Source of the DNA: Pseudomonas frederiksbergensis
Lineage (GTDB): Bacteria; Pseudomonadota; Gammaproteobacteria; Pseudomonadales; Pseudomonadaceae
Length of the DNA: 64,000 nt
NCBI RefSeq assembly: GCF_001952935.1
Contig: NZ_CP018319.1
Location: 5,166,001-5,230,000, forward strand
Reading direction: 5' to 3'
In this document: one piece after another, positions 25,208 through 33,601 of the stretch
How positions within the stretch are numbered: position 1 is the stretch's first letter
Layout: every line of letters starts with the position of its first letter
Made by a program: the position numbers and the translations under genes
The notes under the pieces: model-generated
What the model saw: the letters and a program-made list of their open reading frames with translations, nothing else
The model's database searches: none
What the model was told of the DNA's origin: nothing

Positions 25208-26689
25208 CTAGCGCATCACGAAGGGGTCAGGCATGGGTGCCTGAGAGAGGTTGATCCACACCGTTTTCAGTTCGGTATAGGCCAGCACCGAATCGATGCC
25301 GCTCTCGCGTCCATAGCCGCTGTTCTTGAAGCCGCCGATCGGCGCCATGGCCGAGACGGCTCGGTAGGTATTGACCCAGATAATCCCCGAGCGCACGTCC
25401 CGGGCCAGGCGATGGGCGCGGCCCAAATCACGAGTCCAGATACCGGCGGCGAGGCCGAACTGCGAGTCGTTGGCAATCGCCAGGGCTTCGGCTTCATCTT
25501 TGAAACGGATGACCGAGGCCACCGGACCGAAGACTTCTTCCTGCATGATCTTCATGGAGTTGCGCTCGCATTCGAACAGGGTCGGCTCGTAGAACCAGCC
25601 ATCGCCCAGATTTTGCGGACGCTTGCCACCCAGGCGCAGGCGCGCACCTTCGGCGATGGCATCGGCGACCAGGCCTTCGACCACAGCCAGTTGCTGTGCG
25701 GTGGCCATCGGGCCCATTTCGCTGCTGTCTTCCTGCGGGTTGCCGATACGGATGCGCTTGGCACGTTCGACCAGACGATCGACGAACTCATCGTAGATTT
25801 CGTCCTGCACCAACAACCGCGAGCCGGAAACGCAGCTCTGGCCTGATGCCGCATAGATCCCGGCAATCGCACCGTTGATCGCGCTGTCGAGGTCGGCATC
25901 GGCAAAGATAATGTTTGGTGATTTGCCGCCCAGTTCCAGAGACAACTTGGCGAAGTTTTCAGCGCTGCTACGCACCACATGCCGGGCCGTGGCAGCGCCG
26001 CCGGTGAAGGCGATTTTGCGCACCAGCGGATGGCGGGTGAGGGCGGCGCCGGTGCTTGGGCCGTAACCGGTAACGACGTTGACCACGCCCGGCGGGATGC
26101 CGGCTTCCAGCGCCAGACGGGCCAGTTCGAGAATGGTGGCGGAGGCGTGCTCCGACGGTTTGATCACGATGGTGTTGCCCGCCGCCAGGGCCGGGGCGAG
26201 TTTGATCGCGGTCAGGTACAGCGGACTGTTCCAGGGAATGATCGCGGCGACCACGCCCATGGCTTCGTGCACGGTGTAGGCAAACAGGTCCGGCTTGTCG
26301 AGGGGCAGGGTGCCGCCTTCGAGCTTGTCGGCCAGGCCCGCGGTGTAGTGGAAGAACTCCGGCAGGTAGCCGACCTGACCGCGAGTTTCGCGAATCAGCT
26401 TGCCGTTATCGCGACTTTCCAGCTGCGCCAGTTGTTCTTTGTTTTCGGCGATCAAGTCGCCGAGACGGCGCAGCAGTTTGCCCCGAGCGGTGGCGGTCAG
26501 GCCGCGCCAGGCCGGGCTGTCGAAAGCCGTCTGCGCAGCCTGCACGGCGCGCTCGACATCGGCTTCGTCGGCATCGGGTAATTCAGCCCAGGCTTGAGCC
26601 AGGGCGGGGTTCAAACTTTCAAAAGTCTTGCCGGAGAGGGCATCGACCCATTCACCGCCGATGCACATCTGGAAGCGTGCGAGTGTCAT
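25208..26689 (-). CDS. Aldehyde dehydrogenase (second of the island)
   Basis: A 493-residue NAD(P)-dependent enzyme. [34 protein letters not shown] forms the cofactor site (positions about 150-183). [30 protein letters not shown] and SGQSCVSGSRL follow, the last with the catalytic Cys. The sequence differs clearly from the semialdehyde dehydrogenase at 23090, resembling betaine-aldehyde or hydroxymuconic-semialdehyde type enzymes. Its ATG overlaps the hydrolase stop (ATGA, 26686-26689). Two distinct aldehyde dehydrogenases suggest two successive aldehydes or two branches in the pathway. Confidence 0.9.
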   Translation of the reverse strand: MTLARFQMCIGGEWVDALSGKTFESLNPALAQAWAELPDADEADVERAVQAAQTAFDSPAWRGLTATARGKLLRRLGDLIAENKEQLAQLESRDNGKLIRETRGQVGYLPEFFHYTAGLADKLEGGTLPLDKPDLFAYTVHEAMGVVAAIIPWNSPLYLTAIKLAPALAAGNTIVIKPSEHASATILELARLALEAGIPPGVVNVVTGYGPSTGAALTRHPLVRKIAFTGGAATARHVVRSSAENFAKLSLELGGKSPNIIFADADLDSAINGAIAGIYAASGQSCVSGSRLLVQDEIYDEFVDRLVERAKRIRIGNPQEDSSEMGPMATAQQLAVVEGLVADAIAEGARLRLGGKRPQNLGDGWFYEPTLFECERNSMKIMQEEVFGPVASVIRFKDEAEALAIANDSQFGLAAGIWTRDLGRAHRLARDVRSGIIWVNTYRAVSAMAPIGGFKNSGYGRESGIDSVLAYTELKTVWINLSQAPMPDPFVMR

Positions 26690-27519
26690 GCAACGATCCC
26701 CTTTATTTGATTTTGTCGGGAGTGCACCGTGTCGAGAAACTCCAGCAGCAGCTGGTTGACCAGGCGCGGTGATTCTACGGGCATCATATGCCGCTGCTCG
26801 GCGAGCACGGCAACTGTCGCGCCGGGAATGCGTGCGGCCAATTGCTCGGCCATTTCCGGTGTGGAGCCCGGGTCCAGTTCACCGGTGGCGATCAGCGTCG
26901 GCACTTGGATGCAGCCCAGATCGTCAGCGCGGTACATGTCCTGGGTCGCAAACAGCTCATAGGTGGTCAGGTATCCCTGCGGGTCATTGTCTGCCAGAGT
27001 TTGGCGCAAGGCCGCAATCTGCGCCGGGTTGGCCGCCCGATATTCACGGCTGAACCAGCGCGACAGAGCGGCTTCGGCGTTGGCGTCTGGTCCGTGCTCG
27101 GCCGCTTGAGCGGTGCGGGCGATAACGCCGGCACGCTGTTCGGGGCTGCGATTGAACACGCTGTTGAGGACCACCAGGCCTTGCAGGCGTTGCGGGTAAT
27201 GCAATGCAAAAGCCCGCGCCACCAGCCCGCCCATGGAAAAGCCGATCACCGTCGCCTGAGGCAGTTGCAGGTGGTCGAGCAGTTCAAGTAACTGGTCGGC
27301 ATAGCCGAGCAGGGGCGTGCCGCTTTCCGGGCGCGGGCTGGCGCCATGACCCAGCATGTCGTAGGCAATCACACGGTACTTCGTGGCCAGGCCAACGACC
27401 TGGCCGCCCCACATTTCTTTGTTCAGGCCCACGCCGTGGATCAAAACCACGGGCTGGCCTTGGCCGGTCGCCAGGTAACTGGTGCCAGCCGGGGTGCGTT
27501 CAGCGGTGAGCCGAATCAT
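26686..27519 (-). CDS. Alpha/beta hydrolase (RutD/3-oxoadipate-lactonase-like)
   Basis: A 277-residue enzyme from the ATG at 27517-27519, preceded by CAGGAG. The oxyanion segment is VVLIHGVGLNKEMWGGQV, the nucleophile elbow GFSMGG, the acid probably Asp in GELDPGS and the base His in EQRHMMPVE, a complete Ser-Asp-His triad. A helical cap lies between. Similar proteins hydrolyse carbamates, enol lactones or C-C bonds. In the island it would act on the ring-opened product, for example an amide or formamide (inference). It is the second gene of the long operon, 43 bp after the DUF1185 gene. Confidence 0.88.
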   Translation of the reverse strand: MIRLTAERTPAGTSYLATGQGQPVVLIHGVGLNKEMWGGQVVGLATKYRVIAYDMLGHGASPRPESGTPLLGYADQLLELLDHLQLPQATVIGFSMGGLVARAFALHYPQRLQGLVVLNSVFNRSPEQRAGVIARTAQAAEHGPDANAEAALSRWFSREYRAANPAQIAALRQTLADNDPQGYLTTYELFATQDMYRADDLGCIQVPTLIATGELDPGSTPEMAEQLAARIPGATVAVLAEQRHMMPVESPRLVNQLLLEFLDTVHSRQNQIKGIVA

Positions 27520-27562
27520 GGAGCGCTCCTGCATGCCTTTTTGTTGTTCTTACCGACCTTGA

Positions 27563-28153
27563 TTACTGGGCGTTTTCAGCGGCCAGCTCTTCGAGATCGA
27601 TGTAACGGTTGCCGATACGTGGGTGCAGGCGGCCGCCATCGGCGCAACCCAGAACAACCACGATTTCGTCGGCACGCGGTGCATCTTCGATCTGCATTTC
27701 CAGGGTGATGTAGTGCGAACGCAGGCCTTCGTCGTCCTTGTGCATCATCGGGATCTGGATCGAGGTGCCCGGGCCGCCGCGCTTGTTGGTGAAGCTCAGG
27801 TAGCTCTTGGCTTTCACCGCTTCGCGGTAATGGTTGCCGAAGCGCAGGGTATGGATCACGGCGGAGGCGTGCTCGATTTCACCGTCGGCGCCCACTACGG
27901 CGGCCTTGCCATATGCCTCGATCTTCTCGGCGCCGCCGATGATGCCCACCAGGCGCTCGACCATCAGCGCGCCGAGGTCAGAGCAGTTGGCGCGAATTTC
28001 CGGCTTCAGGTCTTCGACAAAGCCGCGACCCAGCCAAGGGTTTTTCATCACCACGGCCAGCCCGAGCATGGTCACAGGCTTGTCCGTAGCCTTGCCGCCT
28101 TCGATAAAGGTTTCTTCGACATAGCTGACGATCTTGCGAATTTCGAAACTCAT
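27563..28153 (-). CDS. DUF1185 'amino acid synthesis' family protein
   Basis: A 196-residue protein from the ATG at 28151-28153 (MSFEIRKIVSYVEETFIEGG). This opening, together with GLAVVMKNPWLGRGFVEDLKPEIRANC, is characteristic of PF06684. Further markers are EKIEAYGKAAVVGADGEIEHASAVIHTLRFGN, KRGGPGTSIQIPMMHKDDEG and VVLGCADGGRLHPRIGNR. Structures of two members show a chorismate-mutase-like fold without a proven reaction. It is first in the long leftward operon, with operator copy 5 about 40 bp upstream, so it is likely a central enzyme. The ADGGRLHPRIGN segment may form an active site. Confidence 0.88.
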   Translation of the reverse strand: MSFEIRKIVSYVEETFIEGGKATDKPVTMLGLAVVMKNPWLGRGFVEDLKPEIRANCSDLGALMVERLVGIIGGAEKIEAYGKAAVVGADGEIEHASAVIHTLRFGNHYREAVKAKSYLSFTNKRGGPGTSIQIPMMHKDDEGLRSHYITLEMQIEDAPRADEIVVVLGCADGGRLHPRIGNRYIDLEELAAENAQ

Positions 28154-28190
28154 GGGCTGCTCCGTTGGGGGTAAGAGTGTCTGTGCGTAT

Positions 28191-28209
28191 GATGGTATAC
28201 CATAATACC
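28191..28209. promoter_or_regulatory. Regulon operator copy 5 (long operon promoter)
   Basis: GATGGTATACCATAATACC has the 12-bp perfect palindrome ATGGTATACCAT at its core and is identical to copy 4 over TGGTATACCATAATAC. It lies 37 bp upstream of the DUF1185 start and probably overlaps the promoter of the seven- or eight-gene operon. Confidence 0.85.
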
Positions 28210-28627
28210 GGAAGCACAAGTCCTTGAAATGAGTTTCTGGTTCAAAGGCGATAAAAGGGAGGGAGGTATTGCCCGTTGCTCGGAGTACTGCCGGTCACAC
28301 TGCCTGAAATTAACCTGCGAGATGCTCGCGCTTTGCGTGATGTTGCTTGGGCGCCATACCCGGTGGCCTTTCGGGTTATGGGCGCGGAGCGGACAGGGTT
28401 GCGCGATATTGCCGCACAGATGCGCGAGGTCTTGGCGGCTAGTCCCATGATGAGAACCCCGCCAGCGATGTACTCCCTCTGGTTCAAGATCAGAGCTGAG
28501 TCTGCAAGTGATGTGGATGCGCGTACTCAATCCGCATGAGCAATGCCAGCCTGGGCCATTGGAGTGTCGCGTGAAGGCCGTCGATAACAATCACATCCCG
28601 CCATCCCTGCGCAAAGGCCCATTCAAC
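28210..28627. other. Gene-free interval (418 bp)
   Basis: Several open frames exist on both strands, none with a recognisable family, good ribosome-binding site or typical composition. I see no RNA gene, repeat or terminator that I can support. It separates the catabolic island from the LysE/LysR pair and marks a likely island boundary. Confidence 0.5.
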
Positions 28628-29245
28628 TCAAGCTGAACGCTGAGCGATTGTCAGTAATATTGCGAAGCTCACGAGTAGGCCGCCAAAAATCCGGTCAATC
28701 CATTGTCGTGCGGCCATCAATTTCTCGCGCACCCTCCCGGCTGAGAAGCACAGCGCGATGAGGCTGAACCACACCGCGTGCGCCCCAGCGATGAACAGTC
28801 CATATGCAATTTGCACTGTCAAGGCGGTGTCCGGCCGTACTACACCAATGAACACACTAACGATGAAGATCGATGTTTTAGGGTTCAACGCGTTCGTGAG
28901 AAATCCCGTACGCAGAGCTGCCAGATCTGACATGGCGGGTGGCGGTGCGTCTAGCTGTTCAATAGCCGGCTTGGAACGAAGCATTTTGATGCCTAGGTAG
29001 ACGAGATACGCCGCTCCAGCCAGCTTCAGCGCATTGAACAACCAAGGCGTTTGTTGAAGCACTAACCCTAGTCCGAGCAGCGTATAGCACACGTGGACAA
29101 GCACCCCCATACCAATTCCCACCGCTGTGAGGACGCCTGCTCGTCGAGACAATAGCAATCCGTTGCGGCAAACCATGGCGAAATCCGGTCCTGGACTGAT
29201 GCATGCGAGTATTGTAATGGTGATTACGGCTATCCATTCGCTCAT
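28628..29245 (-). CDS. LysE/RhtB-family amino-acid exporter
   Basis: A 205-residue inner-membrane protein with six hydrophobic helices. The family N-terminus is plain: WIAVITITILACISPGPDFAMVCRNGLLLSRRAG (residues 4-37, with the SPGPDF motif). GIGMGVLVHVCYTLLGLGLVL and LKLAGAAYLVYLGIKMLRSK follow. Exports amino acids or homoserine-lactone-like compounds. It is divergent from the LysR-type gene at 29311 with a 65-bp promoter gap, the usual pairing of exporter and its regulator. Confidence 0.92.
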   Translation of the reverse strand: MSEWIAVITITILACISPGPDFAMVCRNGLLLSRRAGVLTAVGIGMGVLVHVCYTLLGLGLVLQQTPWLFNALKLAGAAYLVYLGIKMLRSKPAIEQLDAPPPAMSDLAALRTGFLTNALNPKTSIFIVSVFIGVVRPDTALTVQIAYGLFIAGAHAVWFSLIALCFSAGRVREKLMAARQWIDRIFGGLLVSFAILLTIAQRSA

Positions 29246-29310
29246 GCTGTACCCTTCGAATTGTGGTGATAGAGAGCGATATTTACAGATGATTTACCTT
29301 GGTACTAACG

Positions 29311-30228
29311 ATGATTTCTGAAGGAAATAGTGACTACGACTCACTAATTTCTAAGGCTCGCATGCCTTCTCTACTTGCGTTGCGTTGCTTCGAATCAGCC
29401 GCACGGTTCGAAAACTTCGCCCGAGCGGCAGACGAACTGCATCTGACCCCGGGTGCCATTAGCCGCGCAGTGCGCTTGCTTGAAGAGGATTTGGGCGTTG
29501 ACCTGTTCGAGCGGCGTAGCCGAAGGGTTTTTTTGACGGATGCCGGAAGACACCTGGCGAAAGCGGTTAGTGAAGGGCTTGGGTTGATGAACCAGGCAGT
29601 TGGCGAGATACGCACCGATGCCCGTCGTGCTCGTCAGCTTGTCCTGTCCTGTGAGCCAACGCTTTTAATGCGATGGTTGATCCCTCGTTGGAGCGACTTC
29701 CAAACACATCATCGAGGGTTAGAAATCCATTTAGTGGCTGGCGGCGGCATCTTTTCATTCGACCATGGCATAGATTTGGCCATTCGACGGGACGATTTTC
29801 CTCGCCCCCCCGGATATCATGCCGAGACTCTATTCACAGAGAAGGTCGGCCCTGTATGCAGGCCAGAAAAGGCAGATCAGTGGTTCGGCAAAAGCAGGAA
29901 AGGTCTGCGCTCCTCGGCCCCATTGCTTCAGACAACTAGCCGGCCTACCGCTTGGCAGGAGTGGGCTGGCGCAAAAGGACTGCCCATTTCTGAGATGGAC
30001 ATGCAATCTTTTGAGCACTTTTATTTCAGCATCCAGGCGGCTGTCGCAGGCCTCGGAGTAGCCATTGGCCCGTGGCACTTGGTGCGCGACGATATCCAGA
30101 GCGGTGTGTTGGCCGCGCCATTAGGATTTGTTGAAGACGGCTCCCGCTACTGCCTGTTATCTCCCACAGCTCCTAAGCCAGGCAGCCTGGAAATGGATTT
30201 ACTTAAATGGCTGCAGGCAATGGGCTGA
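29311..30228 (+). CDS. LysR-type regulator (GcvA-like)
   Basis: The N-terminal HTH is PSLLALRCFESAARFENFARAADELHLTPGAISRAVRLLEEDLGVDLFERRSRRVFLT, as in GcvA-type regulators (positions about 18-76 of the long form). The effector domain includes LVLSCEPTLLMRWLIPRW and VAGLGVAIGPWHLV. ATG at 29311 gives 305 residues; ATG at 29362, preceded by AAGG, gives 288 and looks equally like the family start. It probably controls the divergent LysE exporter. The stop at 30226-30228 is followed by a strong hairpin at 30304. Confidence 0.9.
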   Translation: MISEGNSDYDSLISKARMPSLLALRCFESAARFENFARAADELHLTPGAISRAVRLLEEDLGVDLFERRSRRVFLTDAGRHLAKAVSEGLGLMNQAVGEIRTDARRARQLVLSCEPTLLMRWLIPRWSDFQTHHRGLEIHLVAGGGIFSFDHGIDLAIRRDDFPRPPGYHAETLFTEKVGPVCRPEKADQWFGKSRKGLRSSAPLLQTTSRPTAWQEWAGAKGLPISEMDMQSFEHFYFSIQAAVAGLGVAIGPWHLVRDDIQSGVLAAPLGFVEDGSRYCLLSPTAPKPGSLEMDLLKWLQAMG

Positions 30229-30303
30229 GGCTTGTCGATCTTCAGTTGCATCCACTGCGGACCAGTAGTTCCTGTGGGCAACAACTGCTATTGCTCGTCA
30301 ATC

Positions 30304-30340
30304 GGCCAGCATCGATGAATGCAGCGCATCGATGCTGGCC
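30304..30340. terminator. Perfect 14-bp hairpin between convergent genes
   Basis: GGCCAGCATCGATG, a 9-nt loop, then CATCGATGCTGGCC. The stem is perfect, but no T-run follows on either strand. It ends 6 bp from the DUF3604 stop, between convergent genes, so a transcript-end role is likely but not classical. Confidence 0.6.
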
Positions 30341-30346
30341 TCGACA

Positions 30347-32563
30347 CTACTTGACCACCTCGACCTCATAATTCGCATAGCCAAACTCGTTGCTGCGAGC
30401 CGCCACGTATTTGCCGTTTTGCTCGAACACCGTGGCCTCGAAGGGCGTGCCGCCGAGTGTTGTCAGCAGATGGCCGTCCTTGATTTCATACTTGGCCGGA
30501 ACGCCAAACTGGCCGGCATGCAGCATGTTCAGGTATTCCCCTTGTGCAGGCGGCTTGCCGTCGACGCTGGTGACCAGACGTTGGCCGTCGGTGCCATAGA
30601 CGATCTCAAACGTCTGGCCGGTGACGGTATTGCGCACCTTGATGGTTTTGCCCACCACATAGGTTTGCAGTTGCTCGTTGGTGAGTGCTTTGGCCCCTTC
30701 GGTTTTCAGTTGATCGATGGTTTTACCGCCGGCGATGGACTTGCTGTCCTCAGCATTCGGCGTGTACCAGATCGGTGAGGTCCAGGCGCGTTCCTGGACG
30801 GTGGCCGAGACATCCGCCGGCGGCGGTACTTGCAGCTTGGCCGCGTCATAGGTGCTCCAGCGCGGTGTCGGGATCTGTAGCACGCGGGCGTAGTAGAACG
30901 CGTGCTGCGCCGGATCGAAATCCGGATCGACCCAGACTTTTTTCAGCTCGGTGGCACCAATGGTGTTGGTGTAAGTCGCCTTGGAAACGTCAACTGTCGA
31001 GCCCACCGACGGTACGTTGCCGGTCGCCTGGTCCGGTTGGCGATCACCGGACCAGACGACGTCATAGATCTTCTCGAAGGTCTGGCCGTTTTTGGTCCAG
31101 CCCTTGATGATCTGGATGCGGTCGAGGTTGCCGTCGTCTGCATCCTTGACCGCCCACACTACAAAGGACGGCGCCGCTTTACCCGGTTTTGCCGGCAAGT
31201 CGCCGCCCATGGGCACGCCCTTGGCGTAAGCAGTTTGAACCCAGTCTTTTTCGTTCCAGACACTGCTGTCGAAACCCCAGCCACCAAACAGGCGCACGGG
31301 GATGCGCACGCCGCTGGTGCCATAGACTTCCTTGCGTTTCATGGCATCGAAGATCGATTCACGGGTGTTTTCTTCCGCCCAGACACCGGCCAATCCCGAC
31401 GTGCTGGTTTGCAAGGCCACCATGCCGGAGTTTTCCTTGCCGGAAATACGCGCCGCCGGGGTGCTGTCGGTAAACCCGTGGGAGCCGAAGTTGTTGCTCT
31501 GCGAATAGGGAATCACCCCGTTGTGCGAGTCGCTGGCACCGACCACGCCCATTTTGTAGGGGTTGTATCCGCGGGCTTCCTGCAAGGCCATGCCGTTCTG
31601 CCAGGCTTGCCTGATGTAACTGCCATTGAGTTTCGACGTGCTGTTGTCGATACCAAGCAGGAAACTCATGATTTCATAATTGGCAAATTCGTCGGTCGGC
31701 GACAGTTCGGGGTGGGTTTCGGAGGTGCCTTTGACCTGATGAATTTCGGTGAGGGATTCATTGCGCATCCGCGTTTCGGCCCAGGCGGCATCGATGGGGC
31801 GACCACGATCATCAACATCCACCGGGAACATCAGGCCGTTGCTGAGGTTGCCGTTGTGGGAGATCGCCAGCACCTCATTGCCCTTTTTGCGTTGATCGTC
31901 CATCCAGCCCCACAAATCCTCCGGTTTGTCCGAGTCGAGGGCCGTGAAGGGCAGGTCCGGCACCTTCTTCGAATCGCGGAAAAATATATTGCGGTGCATG
32001 TTTTGATTGTTCGGTGCCGAGGTCCATTCATAGGCGACGAACGTGGTGAACTTGCCGGGCTTGTAGTACTTGTCGGCGATGGCGATGTTCTGCTGCCAGA
32101 TGTTGCCGGCCACCTTCGGATCAATCAGCTCCTTGATCGGGTGGCTCAAGCTGCCGGCGATCCATTTGAACACCCGGTTGAAATCTTCCGGGGTCTTGGC
32201 AATCAGCTTTTGCGCGATGGGCTGCTTGCTGAAGTCCGACTTCGGATCATTGGCCAGGGCGATCACGCCCACGTATTCCGAGTGGTCGGTCACGCCATGG
32301 AAATCCAGCGGTCGGCCTTTGAGCTGCACTTCAACCCCCATCGGATGCTTGACCGGCATCCCAAGTGAGTATTGGTATGTCTGCTCGGGATCGACCTGAT
32401 GGTTGCCGATCAGGTAGGCATCAATCGACCAGGAGGTATGCGAGTGCGTCTGGCCAAAGTAAACCTCGCGATCAGGGATTCCCTCTGCCAAGGCCAGTGT
32501 GCTGAAAGCAAGCACGGCGCTACTTAACAGTGACGGCACGATGATGGGTGTATGGGGTTTCAT
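30347..32563 (-). CDS. Secreted DUF3604 protein (PHP-like metal hydrolase fold)
   Basis: A 738-residue exported protein: signal peptide of about 26 residues ending ALA. The mature protein starts with EGIPDREVYFGQTHSHTSWSIDAYL. The QTHSHTSW motif and the later FHGVTDHSEYVGVI resemble the first two metal-binding motifs of PHP phosphoesterases. Further family segments are VAYEWTSAPNNQNMHRNIFFRD, LAISHNGNLSNGLMFP, GVVGASDSHNGVIPYSQSNN, and the C-terminal ERAWTSPIWYTP. Function unproven; a periplasmic metal-dependent hydrolase is likely. It follows the HupE-like and PpiC-like genes in one leftward operon. Confidence 0.9.
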   Translation of the reverse strand: MKPHTPIIVPSLLSSAVLAFSTLALAEGIPDREVYFGQTHSHTSWSIDAYLIGNHQVDPEQTYQYSLGMPVKHPMGVEVQLKGRPLDFHGVTDHSEYVGVIALANDPKSDFSKQPIAQKLIAKTPEDFNRVFKWIAGSLSHPIKELIDPKVAGNIWQQNIAIADKYYKPGKFTTFVAYEWTSAPNNQNMHRNIFFRDSKKVPDLPFTALDSDKPEDLWGWMDDQRKKGNEVLAISHNGNLSNGLMFPVDVDDRGRPIDAAWAETRMRNESLTEIHQVKGTSETHPELSPTDEFANYEIMSFLLGIDNSTSKLNGSYIRQAWQNGMALQEARGYNPYKMGVVGASDSHNGVIPYSQSNNFGSHGFTDSTPAARISGKENSGMVALQTSTSGLAGVWAEENTRESIFDAMKRKEVYGTSGVRIPVRLFGGWGFDSSVWNEKDWVQTAYAKGVPMGGDLPAKPGKAAPSFVVWAVKDADDGNLDRIQIIKGWTKNGQTFEKIYDVVWSGDRQPDQATGNVPSVGSTVDVSKATYTNTIGATELKKVWVDPDFDPAQHAFYYARVLQIPTPRWSTYDAAKLQVPPPADVSATVQERAWTSPIWYTPNAEDSKSIAGGKTIDQLKTEGAKALTNEQLQTYVVGKTIKVRNTVTGQTFEIVYGTDGQRLVTSVDGKPPAQGEYLNMLHAGQFGVPAKYEIKDGHLLTTLGGTPFEATVFEQNGKYVAARSNEFGYANYEVEVVK

Positions 32564-32602
32564 ATTCCACCTCTTGGGAATACGGCAGTGATAGGGGGCA
32601 AC

Positions 32603-33601
32603 TCAGGTCCAGAAACTCCAAACTCTCTCGAAAAACCAGAAGGCAGCCAGCGTGCCCAACCCGTAGGACGCAACCGGTTGGGCATACAGAAGCGCGGACC
32701 GTGGCAATCGACAATGCAGCAACAGTGCGCGAAGGCTCAGCGCGGCGGCGACAAACATCAGTTGGCCGATCTCGACGCCGACGTTGAAGGTGAACAGCGC
32801 CAAAGGCAGGTCGTGCCGGGGCAAGCCGATTTGCGCCAGCGCCCCCGCAAAACCAAAGCCGTGCAACAGACCAAAACAGAACGCCACGACCCAGGGCCAT
32901 TGAATGGTGAAGCTGGTTTCACCACGATTCTTGCGGGCGATTTCCACCGCTAGCAACAGAATGCTCAGTGCAATCGTCGCTTCCACAGGCGGGCCGGGAA
33001 GCCGCACTGCGCCCAGTGCAGCAAGCACCAGCGTGATGGAGTGGGCGAGGGTAAACGCGGTGATGGTCTTCACCAGCATCCACCCGTTACTCACCAGCAG
33101 CAGAAGGCCGAAGACGAACAACAGGTGATCGACCCCCCCGAGGATGTGCTGGATGCCATGGACCAGAAACGCACCGGCCACCGAGAGCATTCCCGGCGTG
33201 CCAGCGATGTCTATCCAGGGTTGTGCGGGGTGGACGAGAGTGGTCGTCAGGCTGCCGTCCAGGCGCGAGACACGCACCAGCACATCGGTGATGCTCGCTT
33301 GCAGGCCGATAAATTCAATGCGTTGCCCAACCAGTCCCGTGGGACCCGCATCAATGATCCGGCGCTCGATCAGTGAATCGTTCAGTTCGCTTTCAACCGG
33401 CTCAACGACAGAGCGCACACCGTCGGCAAACTTCAGCACAATCGGCAAGCGCATGCCTGAAAGCACCGGGGTGCGCCACATGACGTCATAGCGCCCGGTG
33501 GTCGTTTCGTTGATTTCCAGGTAAGCAGGGCGGGACTCATGGGCCATGGCCGTCAGCCCCATGAACCAGAGCAACAACAGCCAGACCATGTGTTTCATCA
33601 C
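32603..33601 (-). CDS. HupE/UreJ-family membrane protein with exported N-terminal domain
   Basis: A 332-residue protein: signal peptide MKHMVWLLLLWFMGLTAMA, then a ~150-residue periplasmic beta-rich domain (RPAYLEINETTTGRYDVMWRTP...). A seven-helix HupE/UreJ_2 domain follows, starting GAFLVHGIQHILGGVDHLLFVFGLLLL; its His/Asp cluster (HGIQHILGGVDH) is a likely metal site. ITAFTLAHSITL and FCFGLLHGFGFAGAL are also family hallmarks. The ATG overlaps the PpiC-like stop (ATGA). Some HupE proteins carry nickel or cobalt; here a metal supply to the DUF3604 protein is possible (inference). Confidence 0.88.
   Translation of the reverse strand: MMKHMVWLLLLWFMGLTAMAHESRPAYLEINETTTGRYDVMWRTPVLSGMRLPIVLKFADGVRSVVEPVESELNDSLIERRIIDAGPTGLVGQRIEFIGLQASITDVLVRVSRLDGSLTTTLVHPAQPWIDIAGTPGMLSVAGAFLVHGIQHILGGVDHLLFVFGLLLLVSNGWMLVKTITAFTLAHSITLVLAALGAVRLPGPPVEATIALSILLLAVEIARKNRGETSFTIQWPWVVAFCFGLLHGFGFAGALAQIGLPRHDLPLALFTFNVGVEIGQLMFVAAALSLRALLLHCRLPRSALLYAQPVASYGLGTLAAFWFFERVWSFWT

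Noticed and set aside
28150-28590. A 146-codon minus-strand open frame before the DUF1185 gene
   Set aside because: It overlaps the operator and DUF1185 start, has no family match and has poor codon use.
30902-32368. A long plus-strand open frame opposite the DUF3604 gene
   Set aside because: No recognisable domain; the minus strand encodes a complete exported protein with signal peptide.
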